Origin: Fibrobacter sp. UWH4
Lineage (GTDB): Bacteria > Fibrobacterota > Fibrobacteria > Fibrobacterales > Fibrobacteraceae
NCBI RefSeq assembly: GCF_900142475.1
Contig: NZ_FRAY01000001.1
Location: 640,515-704,514 of the forward strand
Length of the DNA: 64,000 nt
Reading direction: 5' to 3'
In this document: one piece after another, positions 12,085 to 20,496 of the stretch
Layout: every line of letters starts with the position of its first letter
How positions within the stretch are numbered: the stretch's first letter is position 1
The notes under the pieces: model-generated
What the model saw: only the letters and a program-made list of their open reading frames with translations
What the model was told of the DNA's origin: nothing
Databases searched by the model: none
Translations under genes and position numbers: made by a program

Positions 12085-12624
12085 ATGAAAAAAGTATTGG
12101 TCTTGTCCAGCAGCTTGCGCAAGGGAAGCAACTCCGAAACCCTGGCGCAGGAGTTCGCGAAGGGTGCCGCCGAGGCGGGCAACAAGGTGGAATTCGAGTC
12201 GCTGCGCGGCAAGAAGATCGGTTTCTGCATGGGCTGCCTCGCTTGCCAGAAGAAGGGCAAGTGCGTCATCAAGGACGACGCTCCCGCCATCACCAAGAAG
12301 ATGGAATCGGCTGATGTCATCGTGTTCGCGACACCGATTTACTATTACGAGATGAGCGGCCAGCTCAAGACCATGCTCGACCGCGCGAATTCTCTCTATT
12401 CCAGCGATTACAAGTTCCGCGAAATTTACCTGCTCACTTCTGCCGCCGACACCGACGCGAAGGCCATGAACATCGCGAAGCGCGGCATTGGCGGGTGGAT
12501 AGCCTGTTTCGACGGCGTGAAGCTCAAGGGTGCTCTCTGCGCCACGGGTGCCGAAAGCGCCGGCGACGTCAAGAAGAATTCCGCGCTCCTAAAAAAAGCG
12601 TTCGCCATGGGAAAGAAAGTGTAA
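12085..12624 (+). CDS. NAD(P)H-dependent FMN reductase / iron-sulfur flavoprotein-like protein
   Basis: A flavodoxin-like fold is clear: VLVLSSSLRKGSNSETLAQEF holds the FMN phosphate loop, and VIFATPIYYYEMSGQLKTMLDR is the second flavin-contact region typical of this oxidoreductase family. Four cysteines at about 48, 51, 54 and 60 (CMGCLACQKKGKC) resemble the compact cluster of iron-sulfur flavoproteins, but many family members keep them without a proven cluster. At 179 aa the protein is full length, cytosolic and single-domain. GAGAGGA before the ATG is a good ribosome site. The substrate is unknown. Confidence 0.85.
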   Translation: MKKVLVLSSSLRKGSNSETLAQEFAKGAAEAGNKVEFESLRGKKIGFCMGCLACQKKGKCVIKDDAPAITKKMESADVIVFATPIYYYEMSGQLKTMLDRANSLYSSDYKFREIYLLTSAADTDAKAMNIAKRGIGGWIACFDGVKLKGALCATGAESAGDVKKNSALLKKAFAMGKKV

Positions 12625-12633
12625 TACAATAAA

Positions 12634-12716
12634 GTCATTCTCACGAAGGCTGGATTGCTTTTTGTCATTCTCGCGAAGGCGAAAATCTTAAGATGTCCGC
12701 CTGCGCGGACATGACG
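12634..12716. repeat. Dispersed GTCATTCTC.CGAAGGC repeats
   Basis: Two GTCATTCTC(A/G)CGAAGGC copies stand at about 12634 and 12664, followed by the hairpin GTCCGCCTGCGCGGAC at about 12695-12710. This is the same family as in the 0.7, 4.0 and 6.4 kb gaps. Confidence 0.65.
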
Positions 12717-12749
12717 AGATGAGTTGAATTTTTAAATAGGAGATAAATC

Positions 12750-13904
12750 ATGAAATCTAGATTCTTAAAAGCGGCGTTTGCCGTGGTTTCCGCATGCACC
12801 CTGATGGCGTGCACCCCCGCAACAGAAACTGCTCCTGCAGCACAACAGACAAAGGACGAAAATATGAACAAGCTCACGCTCACCGCCGAATGGGACAAGG
12901 TATTCCCCAAGAGCGATAAGGTCGAACATTCCAAGGTCACTTTCAAGAACCACTTTGGCATTGAACTCGCCGCCGACATGTTCGTGCCCAAGGACACGAG
13001 CCTCAAGGTGAACGGCAAGTTTCCCGCCATCGCAATCTCGGGCCCGTTCGGTGCCGTCAAGGAACAGTCCAGCGGCCTTTACGCCCAGCAGATGGCGGAA
13101 CGCGGATTCCTGACTATCGCTTTCGACCCGAGCTTCACCGGCGAATCGGGCGGCGAGCCGCGCTACATGAACAGCCCGGACATCAACACCGAAGATTTCA
13201 TGGCGTCCGTGGATTTTCTCTCGACCCGCGACAACGTTGACCCGGAACGCATCGGCATCATCGGTATTTGCGGCTGGGGCGGCATGGCGATTAACGCTGC
13301 CGGCATCGACACCCGCGTAAAGGCGACGGTTGCTTCGACCATGTACGACATGAGCCGCGTATCCGCAAACGGCTACTTCGATGCGGCAAACAACGCCGAT
13401 GCCCGTAACGAGGCCCGCAAGGCATTGATGGCCCAGCGCACCAAGGACTTCAAGAACGGCACATACGACCTGGCCGGCGGCGTGGTGGACCCGCTCCCGG
13501 ACGACGCTCCCTACTTTGTCAAGGATTACTACGCCTACTACAAGACCCCCCGCGGCTACCACAAGCGCTCCCTCAACAGTAACAAGGGCTGGGCCGCCTC
13601 CGCAGGCACCTCGCTCATGAACACCAAGCTTCTCGCATACGCCGACGAAATCCGTAACCCCGTGCTCATCATCCACGGCGAAAAGGCCCACAGCCGCTAC
13701 TTCGGCGAAGGCGCATTCGAAAAGATGACCGGCAAGAAGGCGGACGTTCCCGCAAAACTCGACGCCACCAAGAACTGGAGCAAGACCGTCGGCAATAAGG
13801 AACTCCTCGTCATCCCCGGAGCCTCCCACGTGGACCTCTACGACAACCTAGAAAAAATCCCCTTCGAAAAGCTGAACGAATTCTTCAAGACGAATTTGAA
13901 GTAA
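12750..13904 (+). CDS. Alpha/beta-hydrolase lipoprotein
   Basis: The N-terminus is a lipoprotein signal ending in the lipobox LMAC with Cys at 21, so the mature protein is lipid-anchored outside the cytosol. The rest is an alpha/beta hydrolase. Its nucleophile elbow reads GICGWGG with Cys near 174 where most relatives have Ser, as in dienelactone hydrolases. The late acid region is NPVLIIHGEKAHS and the catalytic His lies in PGASHVDLYDN. It resembles the YcjY-type family of the dienelactone hydrolase superfamily. AGGAGA upstream of ATG 12750 is a good ribosome site. The substrate is unknown. Confidence 0.8.
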   Translation: MKSRFLKAAFAVVSACTLMACTPATETAPAAQQTKDENMNKLTLTAEWDKVFPKSDKVEHSKVTFKNHFGIELAADMFVPKDTSLKVNGKFPAIAISGPFGAVKEQSSGLYAQQMAERGFLTIAFDPSFTGESGGEPRYMNSPDINTEDFMASVDFLSTRDNVDPERIGIIGICGWGGMAINAAGIDTRVKATVASTMYDMSRVSANGYFDAANNADARNEARKALMAQRTKDFKNGTYDLAGGVVDPLPDDAPYFVKDYYAYYKTPRGYHKRSLNSNKGWAASAGTSLMNTKLLAYADEIRNPVLIIHGEKAHSRYFGEGAFEKMTGKKADVPAKLDATKNWSKTVGNKELLVIPGASHVDLYDNLEKIPFEKLNEFFKTNLK

Positions 13905-13942
13905 ACAAAAGACACAAAACCGCGACGTTTCTCGCTGCTGTT

Positions 13943-13974
13943 CAAGGTCACAAATTGTGACCTTGGTTGCTTTT
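13943..13974. terminator. Bidirectional terminator between convergent genes
   Basis: Arms CAAGGTCACAA and TTGTGACCTTG form a perfect 11-bp inverted repeat (13943-13965) with a single unpaired base between them. On the plus strand GTTGCTTTTT follows. It separates the hydrolase gene from the convergent YjbR-like gene. Confidence 0.75.
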
Positions 13975-14640
13975 TCACGCCAGCGTGTAGCTTTTATCCA
14001 GCAATTTTTTGATTTCGGTTAGCGTCACCGTCCCGTCAAGGACGACCGTTACCCAGCTTTTCTTGTTCATGTGGTATGCGGGGAGGTAGCCGGGCTTTTT
14101 CAGGAGTCCCGGCAATTCCTTCGGGACTATCTTGAAGTTCGCCACTTCGATAATCTCGTCGCCCTTGAGGCCAACTTTTGACTTTTCGACAGTCCCCAAC
14201 AGGCAATACCATTTCTTGTTTTCGTGCTTGCGGATGGCGGCGAATTGCGGAAACCGTTCCCACAGATATTCGGGCTTGTCTCCGTATTTTTGCTCCGCGT
14301 AGCCAATCAGGTCGTTTGCAGATTTCCTTTTGAAAATCTGCGTCTCGAAACATTCGCTAATGAATTTATCCGTAATAGCGGAAACTTCTTTGCGGATGCG
14401 GCCCACGAGGGCCCCCTGCACGGAAAGCACTGAAAACAGTAGATATTCTTCGCCGGAATCGTTGTCGAAGACCTTGACTGAAACCTTCTTGCCTCGTCCC
14501 ACTCTGATTTCTAGACGGAATTGCCCGCCAAGTATTTCGCGGACGAGCGCATAGTTTGGCCCTTCCTTCGTGAACCCGAAAGGAATGAGCTTTTTTACAA
14601 GGAGTTTCTTGCCGTTGAATTGTTCTTCGATGCCTGTCAC
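13975..14640 (-). CDS. MmcQ/YjbR-family protein
   Basis: The C-terminal half (residues 110-221) fits the MmcQ/YjbR (CyaY-like) fold: DLIGYAEQKYGDKPEYLWERFPQ, NKKWYCLLGTVEKSKVGL, EVANFKIVPKELPGLL, then YHMNKKSWVTVVLDGTV and LTEIKKLLDKSY. The N-terminal 110 residues are less conserved and seem to be a second, related module (VREILGGQFRLEIRVG). The start is GTG, with no better start upstream and no clear ribosome site. Family members are small proteins of uncertain biochemical role. Confidence 0.75.
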   Translation of the reverse strand: MTGIEEQFNGKKLLVKKLIPFGFTKEGPNYALVREILGGQFRLEIRVGRGKKVSVKVFDNDSGEEYLLFSVLSVQGALVGRIRKEVSAITDKFISECFETQIFKRKSANDLIGYAEQKYGDKPEYLWERFPQFAAIRKHENKKWYCLLGTVEKSKVGLKGDEIIEVANFKIVPKELPGLLKKPGYLPAYHMNKKSWVTVVLDGTVTLTEIKKLLDKSYTLA

Positions 14641-14671
14641 AATCGAAAAGATAGATAAAATTATTTATGGC

Positions 14672-15175
14672 TCAGTTAGAAATTGCGACTTCCCGGCGTG
14701 CGTCGCGGTACTTGTGCAAGCCGAGCATCACACGGCGTGCAATCGGCTGCGCAATCAAGATTTCTACCGCGAGCGAAATGGCAAAGTTGCGAGGCCACTT
14801 GTAAAAGAAGTTTACCAGCGGCTCCATTGTGATTTCGCGGTTTCCGACCCAGGTACCTACAATCGTCAAGATGATGGACATCAGGAAAACCGTGCACATG
14901 ATGTTGAGTGTAATCACCGCATGGAAGCTGTCGCCTTTCTGCGTAAGCCTTGAGGTCAGGAATGCCGCAGGCTTATATGTGACAAGCACCGTCGCGATGA
15001 CGCACGGCCAGAGAATCGGCATAATCGGGAATACGTGCGCCCTGCTTTCCATGCTAAAGCCCATCTCGAAACAGGTGATGAGCGGCGCGATGATGTTCAT
15101 CGAGATAATCGAAAGCGTCACGAGAAAAAGGGTGAATTCGCGTTTGCCGCGCGGGAGTTTCATGTAAAAGTCCAT
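14672..15175 (-). CDS. DUF2798-type membrane protein, tandem duplicated
   Basis: This small inner-membrane protein of 167 aa has four predicted membrane helices arranged as two copies of a two-helix unit. Unit 1 runs from REFTLFLVTLSIISMN to WPCVIATVLVTYKPAA; unit 2 from AVITLNIMCTVFLMS to WPRNFAISLAVEILIAQPIARRVM. The ending of unit 2 is typical of DUF2798. ATG 15175 was chosen because AGAGG lies just upstream; an in-frame start 45 bases earlier has none. Function unknown. Confidence 0.7.
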   Translation of the reverse strand: MDFYMKLPRGKREFTLFLVTLSIISMNIIAPLITCFEMGFSMESRAHVFPIMPILWPCVIATVLVTYKPAAFLTSRLTQKGDSFHAVITLNIMCTVFLMSIILTIVGTWVGNREITMEPLVNFFYKWPRNFAISLAVEILIAQPIARRVMLGLHKYRDARREVAISN

Positions 15176-15310
15176 TTTAACCTCTTTTGTTGCGGGCCCT
15201 GCGCAATAAAAAAGGCGCAAAACCCTGATGTTTGAGTTTCACGCTGAACCATTATACGCAATGAAATTTCGTGCCCATAAATAAAAATTTTTTTTGCCTT
15301 TGTCAAGAAC

Positions 15311-15339
15311 TTGCCAACGGAAAAATTTTTTCCTAAATT
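15311..15339 (+). promoter_or_regulatory. Candidate sigma70 promoter of the Bcr/CflA exporter
   Basis: TTGCCA (15311-15316) and TAAATT (15334-15339) are separated by exactly 17 bp, giving a leader of about 95 nt before the start codon. Confidence 0.55.
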
Positions 15340-15365
15340 CGCTTGCGAAATCAACGTGTAGCGGT

Positions 15366-15404
15366 CCCGCATAAGTCCAGTTGTAAGGCTTTGCGGGCTT
15401 TTTT
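15366..15404 (+). terminator. Terminator-like hairpin in the exporter leader (possible attenuator)
   Basis: CCCGCATAAG (15366-15375) pairs with CTTTGCGGG (15389-15397) with one bulge and is followed by CTTTTTTT, the form of an intrinsic terminator. It lies between the candidate promoter and the exporter start, so read-through would have to be allowed or regulated. Confidence 0.6.
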
Positions 15405-15440
15405 TATGGCGATTCTACGCAGCTTCGCCAAGAGGAATAT

Positions 15441-16604
15441 ATGAGCGGAAAACAGAAATTCACTTTCCTTATGCTGTTGCTAGGCTTGCTTTCGGCGTTC
15501 GGTCCCTTCGTGACCGACCTTTACCTGCCGGCCCTCCCGAGCCTAGCAGACTACTTTGCGGCAAGCCCCTCGATGGCGCAACTGAGCCTCACCATGAGCA
15601 TGCTCGGGCTTTCGGTGGGGCAACTCTTTGTAGGCCCACTGAGCGACAAGTACGGCCGCAAAAAGTTGTTGCTAGTTTGTCTGCTTCTCTTTGTCTGCGG
15701 GACTGTCGCCTGCATTGTCGCGCCGAACATCGTAACCTTCAACGTGTTTCGTTTGTTGCAGGGCATGGCGGCGTCCGGCGGCATCGTGATTGCTCGTTCC
15801 ATTTCGGCGGATTCCTACCGCGGCCCGGTGCTCACCAGGTTCCTCGCCATGGTGAGCGCTGTGAACGGAGTCGCCCCGATTATAGCCCCGGTGCTAGGCG
15901 GATTCTTGCTGAATTTCATGAGCTGGAAGGGAACTTTCGCGGTGTTGCTCCTGTATGGGGCGCTGCTGCTCTTTATGTCAGGAAAATTCCAGGAATCGCT
16001 CCCTGTAAAACGCCGTAGCAAAAAGTCTGTCTTGGCAAGTTTTAGCTTGTACGCAAAAGTATTCAAGAACCGCACCTACGTATCGTATTTCTTGGTATGC
16101 ACATTCCCGATGATTATCTTATTCGGGTATATCGCCTCTTCGCCGTTCATTTACCAGAAAATCTACGGACTTTCGCCTGTGGGCTTCAGTCTCTGCTTTG
16201 CGCTGAACGCGTTGTTTACGGCGTTCGGTTGTGCGTTGTCGGGCAAAGTCGGCGATGAACGCAAGGCTCTCAAAATCGCTGGCGCGGGGATGCTCGTTTT
16301 CGCGATTGCTGTTGCTGCCGCCCTTATGATGCATGCGGTCCTCCCGCTTGTGCAGGTTGCCTTCATGGGGCTTACGTTCATGTTCGGCATGAGTCAGCCC
16401 CCGGCAACGGCCTTGGCATTGAATGCGGAACGAGCAAATGCAGGTACCGCTGCAGCGGCCATCGGGGCGTCGGGATTCCTGATGGGTGGAATCGTCTCTC
16501 CGCTGGTGGGCATGGGCGACATCGCCACAAGTGCATCAATCGTGCTTCTCGTGGGCGCAGTGTTTACGCTTGGATCGGTATTAGTAATAAGGTCTGGGCG
16601 ATAA
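15441..16604 (+). CDS. Bcr/CflA-family multidrug efflux MFS transporter
   Basis: This is a drug/proton antiporter of the major facilitator superfamily, 387 aa with about 12 membrane helices. The Bcr/CflA hallmark is in helix 1: FGPFVTDLYLPALPSLADYF. The MFS loop motif GPLSDKYGRKKLLL (residues 73-86) and the motif RLLQGMAASGGIVIARSISAD (about 107-127) are intact. AAGAGG precedes ATG 15441. It converges with the phosphate-type transporter, with only 4 bp between the two stops. Confidence 0.9.
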   Translation: MSGKQKFTFLMLLLGLLSAFGPFVTDLYLPALPSLADYFAASPSMAQLSLTMSMLGLSVGQLFVGPLSDKYGRKKLLLVCLLLFVCGTVACIVAPNIVTFNVFRLLQGMAASGGIVIARSISADSYRGPVLTRFLAMVSAVNGVAPIIAPVLGGFLLNFMSWKGTFAVLLLYGALLLFMSGKFQESLPVKRRSKKSVLASFSLYAKVFKNRTYVSYFLVCTFPMIILFGYIASSPFIYQKIYGLSPVGFSLCFALNALFTAFGCALSGKVGDERKALKIAGAGMLVFAIAVAAALMMHAVLPLVQVAFMGLTFMFGMSQPPATALALNAERANAGTAAAAIGASGFLMGGIVSPLVGMGDIATSASIVLLVGAVFTLGSVLVIRSGR

Positions 16605-16608
16605 TTTT

Positions 16609-18279
16609 TTACGATCGGCGATCTCCCATGAGCCTTGCCATGGTAAAACAACTGTCGCCCATCTTTTCGATTTTCCGTACGATGTCGATGTAAAGGAGTT
16701 CCGCCTTGACGTTGTTCCCTTCTTCGAGTCGTTTGCGCGCCACCTTCTTGAGCGCTGTCCGTTCGTTGTCGATGCGCTCTTCCAGGTCTCGGGCCGTGGC
16801 AAACTGTTCGGCAGAAAGTTCGCCGTCCATCGTGCCCAGGTGGCTGTGCACAAGGTTCAGCAACTGCTGTACAAGCCCGATGTAGGGGAAAAGCCGTTCC
16901 CTGTCTTCGGGAAGTATAGACAAATTCTTTTCGGCCACGCGCTTGATGAACAGCGCCACGGTAAGGCTCTCGTCCGAGAGGGCTTCCAGTTCCGTGACAA
17001 TGGAGAGCATGGAGTTGATGTCGTTCATCTGGAATTCAAGCAGGTTCAGTTTTTGGCACTTCAAGAGGTACGATGTCAACTGCTCCTGCATCTGGTCCAG
17101 GTAGCCCTCTTCCTTTTCAAGCCAGTCGTAGTGGTTTGCGACAAATTCCTTCGGGTCTCCGGCAAGGCCGTTCTGGATGCGGGTGAACATTTCCACCGTG
17201 TTGTCGGCCATGTTCTGGATTTCCTTTCGCACCGAAACCAGCGGGATGGTCGCCGATTCGTGGGCGGCGAGATCCGGGAACGGGAAGGTGTAAACGGCGG
17301 GGATATCTTCGGGGGAATCCTTGATGATTTTTTTCGTAAGCCTTGCCACCTGCGTCGTGAAGGGGAGGAACAGGAGCGTTCCGGCCACGTTGAAAATCGT
17401 ATGGAGCATGGCGATGTGGTAGGTGATGGCAACTTCGGCACGCCCCGGAGTAATCAAGTCGACGATTACGGTGAGTTGTTTCAGGAATATCAGGGCGAGT
17501 ATGGCCGTGACGCTATTGAAAATCACGTGGACCAGGGCCGTGCGGCGCGCGTTGTCCTTTGAACCGAAGGCCGCCATGATGGAATCCACCGTGGAGCCGA
17601 TGTTGCTTCCGATGACAAGGGCTGCAGAAAATTCCCAGGTCAAAAGACCGTTGTACGCCATGGTGATGACGATTGCCGTCATGGCGGAAGACGAATGAAT
17701 GAGCGCCGTTACGGCGATGCCGATAGCGACCGCGATGGGGAAACTCCAGAATCCCAAATCCTGGACTCGCCCCAGGAAGGACATGTTTTCCGCGTTCAGC
17801 GAAACCGCTTCGGAAAGCCACCCCAGCGCGACAAACATCAGGGAAAATCCCATGACGGCGTGCCCGAGATTTTCTTTCCTGAATTTCTTGAGCGCAGTCA
17901 GCAGGTAGCCGATGCCGAAAATCGGCACTGCCAGGGCGGAAATCTTGAAATCGAACCCGAACAGGGCCACAATCCAGGCGGTAATCGTGGTACCGATGTT
18001 TGCACCGAAAATGACCGCCACGGACTGTTCTAGGGTGAGTAGGCTCGCATTCACGAAGGAGACCGCCATCACCGTCGTCGCGCCCGACGACTGGATGAGC
18101 ATGGTCAGGGCGCAACCGGTAAACAGACCGAAGAATCGGTTGCGGGTCATGAAGGAGAGTGCTTTTTGCAGTTTTTCGCCGGCGGATTTCTGAATGCCGT
18201 CGCTAAGGAGTTTCATCCCGAAAAGAAGGACGCAAAGGCTTCCAAGAATATTGAAAACCATTCCGAGAATTGTAGTCAT
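16609..18279 (-). CDS. Na/Pi-cotransporter family protein with PhoU-like tail
   Basis: Residues 1-310 are the NptA/YjbB-type transporter: a duplicated helical domain with the paired signatures IQSSGATTVMAVSFVN and HSSSAMTAIVITMAYNG, each followed by a G(A/S)NIG element (GANIGTT, GSNIGST). Residues from about 340 on are a soluble PhoU-like helical domain (IQNMADNTVEMFTRIQNGL, ELEALSDESLTVALFIKRV, VRKIEKMGDSCFTMARLM). The 556-aa length is normal for the fused form. Sodium-driven phosphate movement is the family role; direction and exact substrate are not evident here. Confidence 0.9.
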   Translation of the reverse strand: MTTILGMVFNILGSLCVLLFGMKLLSDGIQKSAGEKLQKALSFMTRNRFFGLFTGCALTMLIQSSGATTVMAVSFVNASLLTLEQSVAVIFGANIGTTITAWIVALFGFDFKISALAVPIFGIGYLLTALKKFRKENLGHAVMGFSLMFVALGWLSEAVSLNAENMSFLGRVQDLGFWSFPIAVAIGIAVTALIHSSSAMTAIVITMAYNGLLTWEFSAALVIGSNIGSTVDSIMAAFGSKDNARRTALVHVIFNSVTAILALIFLKQLTVIVDLITPGRAEVAITYHIAMLHTIFNVAGTLLFLPFTTQVARLTKKIIKDSPEDIPAVYTFPFPDLAAHESATIPLVSVRKEIQNMADNTVEMFTRIQNGLAGDPKEFVANHYDWLEKEEGYLDQMQEQLTSYLLKCQKLNLLEFQMNDINSMLSIVTELEALSDESLTVALFIKRVAEKNLSILPEDRERLFPYIGLVQQLLNLVHSHLGTMDGELSAEQFATARDLEERIDNERTALKKVARKRLEEGNNVKAELLYIDIVRKIEKMGDSCFTMARLMGDRRS

Positions 18280-18394
18280 AAGCCTCGTAAAGGGGTTGTT
18301 GGACTTGCTCCAAAAATAGCAATTTAAGTTCTTACATTAAACATATTTAATTCTTCGTTATCGAAACGCAAGCCCAATTATTTATATTGTGTAT

Positions 18395-18877
18395 ATGCGA
18401 AACATTGTCCTTGTAGCGTTGTTCTTTCTCGTGGCCTGCAGCGATGCCGCAAGCCATTCGTCACAGCCTGAAGCTCAGACGCCGAAATCATCTGCAAGTT
18501 CATCTGCCCAAACGGAGGCTACCGTGAAACTCAAAATCCATGTGAACGATACCACCTTCACGGCAACGTTCGAAGAAAATTCCTCCGCCAAGGCCTTCGC
18601 CGAATTTCTTGCGCAGGGCGACCTCACGCTCGACATGCACGACTACGGCAGCTTCGAGAAGGTGGCCGACCTGCCGCGCAGTTTTCCGCGTAACGACAAG
18701 CAAATCGACACCGACGCAGGCGACATCATCCTTTACCAGGGCAATTCCATCACCATCTACTACGACAAGAACTCCTGGAACTTCACGCGCCTCGCCCGTA
18801 TCGACAACGTGAACAAGAAACGCCTTAAGGAAATCCTCGGAAAAGGGAACGTGAAGGCGACATTCTCGGTGGAATAA
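18395..18877 (+). CDS. Cyclophilin-like-fold lipoprotein
   Basis: A short lipoprotein signal ends in FLVAC (Cys 14 from this start), and a Ser/Gln-rich linker follows to about residue 42. The 110-residue C-terminal domain matches the small cyclophilin-like family often annotated as a cyclophilin-like fold protein: KIHVNDTTFTATFEENSSAKAF, TLDMHDYGSFEKVADL, GDIILYQGNSITIYY and WNFTRLARID. Prolyl isomerase activity is not established for it. ATG 18395 is preferred over a GTG two codons earlier. Confidence 0.75.
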   Translation: MRNIVLVALFFLVACSDAASHSSQPEAQTPKSSASSSAQTEATVKLKIHVNDTTFTATFEENSSAKAFAEFLAQGDLTLDMHDYGSFEKVADLPRSFPRNDKQIDTDAGDIILYQGNSITIYYDKNSWNFTRLARIDNVNKKRLKEILGKGNVKATFSVE

Positions 18878-18907
18878 ACGTCCGAAAACTCTAACTAACC
18901 CTCGATT

Positions 18908-18926
18908 TTTGCGTAAGCAAATTTTT
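18908..18926 (+). terminator. Small hairpin with T tract
   Basis: TTTGC-GTAA-GCAAA followed by TTTTT lies 30 bp after the preceding stop. The stem is short and AT-rich. Confidence 0.45.
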
Positions 18927-18949
18927 ACACGAAATTTTTAGTTGTTCTA

Positions 18950-18989
18950 TTGACATTACAACATTGTTTGAGTATATTTTGTGTTGTAA
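18950..18989 (+). promoter_or_regulatory. Sigma70 promoter overlapped by a palindromic operator
   Basis: TTGACA (18950-18955) and TATATT (18973-18978) have an ideal 17-bp spacer. Perfect 8-bp arms TTACAACA (18956-18963) and TGTTGTAA (18982-18989) bracket the -10 element, one in the promoter spacer and one at the start region. A dimeric repressor bound there would block RNA polymerase. The Rrf2 regulator encoded 0.9 kb downstream is the natural candidate. Confidence 0.7.
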
Positions 18990-19049
18990 CATTTAAAGAA
19001 CAACTGTTTAAAATCAAACAAAAACGGGCATGGCCCAAGGAGACTCAAA

Positions 19050-19847
19050 ATGGAAAAGAACAACTTCAAGACCGTAAAACTTGGCAAGGGCGTCGTGGAA
19101 GTCTACGATTTCGGGGCGGTCAAGCTGCACGCCTACAAGACAAACGACCTGATAACCGACGAATGTTTCTTGCTGGAAAAGGGCGGCGAGATGTTCATGG
19201 TCGAAGCCCCCTGTTTCTTCGACAACATTAGGGAACTGGAAGCCTACATCAAAGGCCTTTCGGTAGAATTCGTGGGAACGGTGATTGCCTACCATGGCGC
19301 GGGCGCGACCTTCATGAAGGGTGCTCCCGTGTACAGCACCCGCCATGCCGACGATTACAACCATAACGGGGGAGGTGCGGCCCTGGTCAAGAATTTCACG
19401 GCGGCTTTTGGCGATGCTTTTGACAGCTCCATCTACGCGACGACGGACTTTATCGAAGGCGAGACTTTGAATCTCGCGGGCATCGACATGCGCATTGTCG
19501 CGACCCAGGAAGCTTTCGATATCGAGTTTCCCGAAATCAACGTGGTCTACACCCACATGATGGGCCACGACGTTCATTCCATCGTGGCAGGGAGCAAGCA
19601 CGCCGATGCCATCATCGCGCAGCTCACGGATTACATCGACCGCGGAATTTCCCTGATTCTCACCTCACACTACACGGTGGAAAATCTGGAAGATGCCCGT
19701 GCAAAAATCCAGTACCTGAAGGTGATGAAGAATATCGCCCTCAAGAACGTGAACCCGGCGGCATTCAAGAGCGCCATGAAGCAGGAATTCGCGAACTACT
19801 CCGGCGAAAACTACCTGGACATGACGGCGGGAATGTTCTACAAATAG
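19050..19847 (+). CDS. Metallo-beta-lactamase-fold-like protein lacking the usual metal motif
   Basis: The strand order and segments such as DECFLLEKGGEMFMVEAP, GAPVYSTRHADD, GETLNLAGIDMRIV, VVYTHMMGHDVHSIV and LILTSHYTVENLEDA suggest a metallo-beta-lactamase fold of 265 aa. Where the family normally has HxHxDH this protein has AYHGAGATF, so binuclear metal binding is doubtful. AAGGAG lies just before the ATG and the gene is driven by the operator-covered promoter at 18950. It is probably first in an operon with the Rrf2, macrodomain and sirtuin genes. Function unknown; the family call is moderate. Confidence 0.5.
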   Translation: MEKNNFKTVKLGKGVVEVYDFGAVKLHAYKTNDLITDECFLLEKGGEMFMVEAPCFFDNIRELEAYIKGLSVEFVGTVIAYHGAGATFMKGAPVYSTRHADDYNHNGGGAALVKNFTAAFGDAFDSSIYATTDFIEGETLNLAGIDMRIVATQEAFDIEFPEINVVYTHMMGHDVHSIVAGSKHADAIIAQLTDYIDRGISLILTSHYTVENLEDARAKIQYLKVMKNIALKNVNPAAFKSAMKQEFANYSGENYLDMTAGMFYK

Positions 19848-19893
19848 GCCAAGGCACGCGTGAACGCGGGCAACAAATGTTAAATTGTGGATT

Positions 19894-20496
19894 ATGAAAG
19901 TCAGCGTTCGTTTTACGGCGGCGGTCCATACCTTGCTTTGCATCCACTTCTTCGAGGGTGCGGAACGGGTGACCTCGGAATTCATATCGGGCAGCACCGG
20001 CGTGAATGCGGTCATCATCCGCAAGGTCCTTTTGCAGTTGCAAAAGGCGGGCCTGGTTGAGACGGCTCCTGGCGTAGGGGGCTCTCACCTTGCGCGTCCT
20101 GCCGACAAGATAACGCTCCTGGATGTCTACAAGGCCATCAACGATAACGACGAGGAACGGATCGTCTTCAGTTTCCACCCGGAACCGAATCCGCTGTGCC
20201 CCGTAGGCAGGAACATCCACCGCCTGCTGGACCCGGCCCTGAATTCGGCGCAGACGGCGCTGGAAATGGAACTGGAGAAGACGACCCTGAAGGGTCTCGC
20301 CGCACAACTCAAGACCGCCCCTGAGTCATCCGGGAGGAAACATGAACCAAGCAGAGCGCAGACTATTCCTGATAAAGTATCTACTGGCGGAAAGTCCCAG
20401 GTACAGCGGCACGACCATCCCCGCGGACGCCGAAGGACAGAAAATCCTGTTGCGTTCCTTGATGAACGTGCGGGAGGCCGCCCCCGCAAGCGATGA
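19894..20496 (+). CDS. Rrf2-family transcriptional regulator, 3' end overlapping the next gene
   Basis: Residues 1-140 match Rrf2 regulators of the YwnA type: SVRFTAAVHTLLCIHFF, the winged helix TGVNAVIIRKVLLQLQKAGLV, the wing region PGVGGSHLARPADKITLLDVY, and PNPLCPVGRNIHRLLDPAL. Iron-sulfur cysteines like those of IscR or NsrR are absent. The reading frame runs on for about 52 unusual residues over the start of the macrodomain gene (155-bp overlap). A TGA in another frame at 20322-20324, just before that gene's ribosome site, suggests an ancestral protein of about 143 aa whose stop was lost by frameshift. ATG 19894 is used rather than a TTG at 19885. Confidence 0.75.
   Translation: MKVSVRFTAAVHTLLCIHFFEGAERVTSEFISGSTGVNAVIIRKVLLQLQKAGLVETAPGVGGSHLARPADKITLLDVYKAINDNDEERIVFSFHPEPNPLCPVGRNIHRLLDPALNSAQTALEMELEKTTLKGLAAQLKTAPESSGRKHEPSRAQTIPDKVSTGGKSQVQRHDHPRGRRRTENPVAFLDERAGGRPRKR

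Noticed and set aside
15340..15400. tRNA or known riboswitch in the exporter leader
   Set aside because: No cloverleaf and no aptamer consensus I know; only the terminator-like hairpin is supported.
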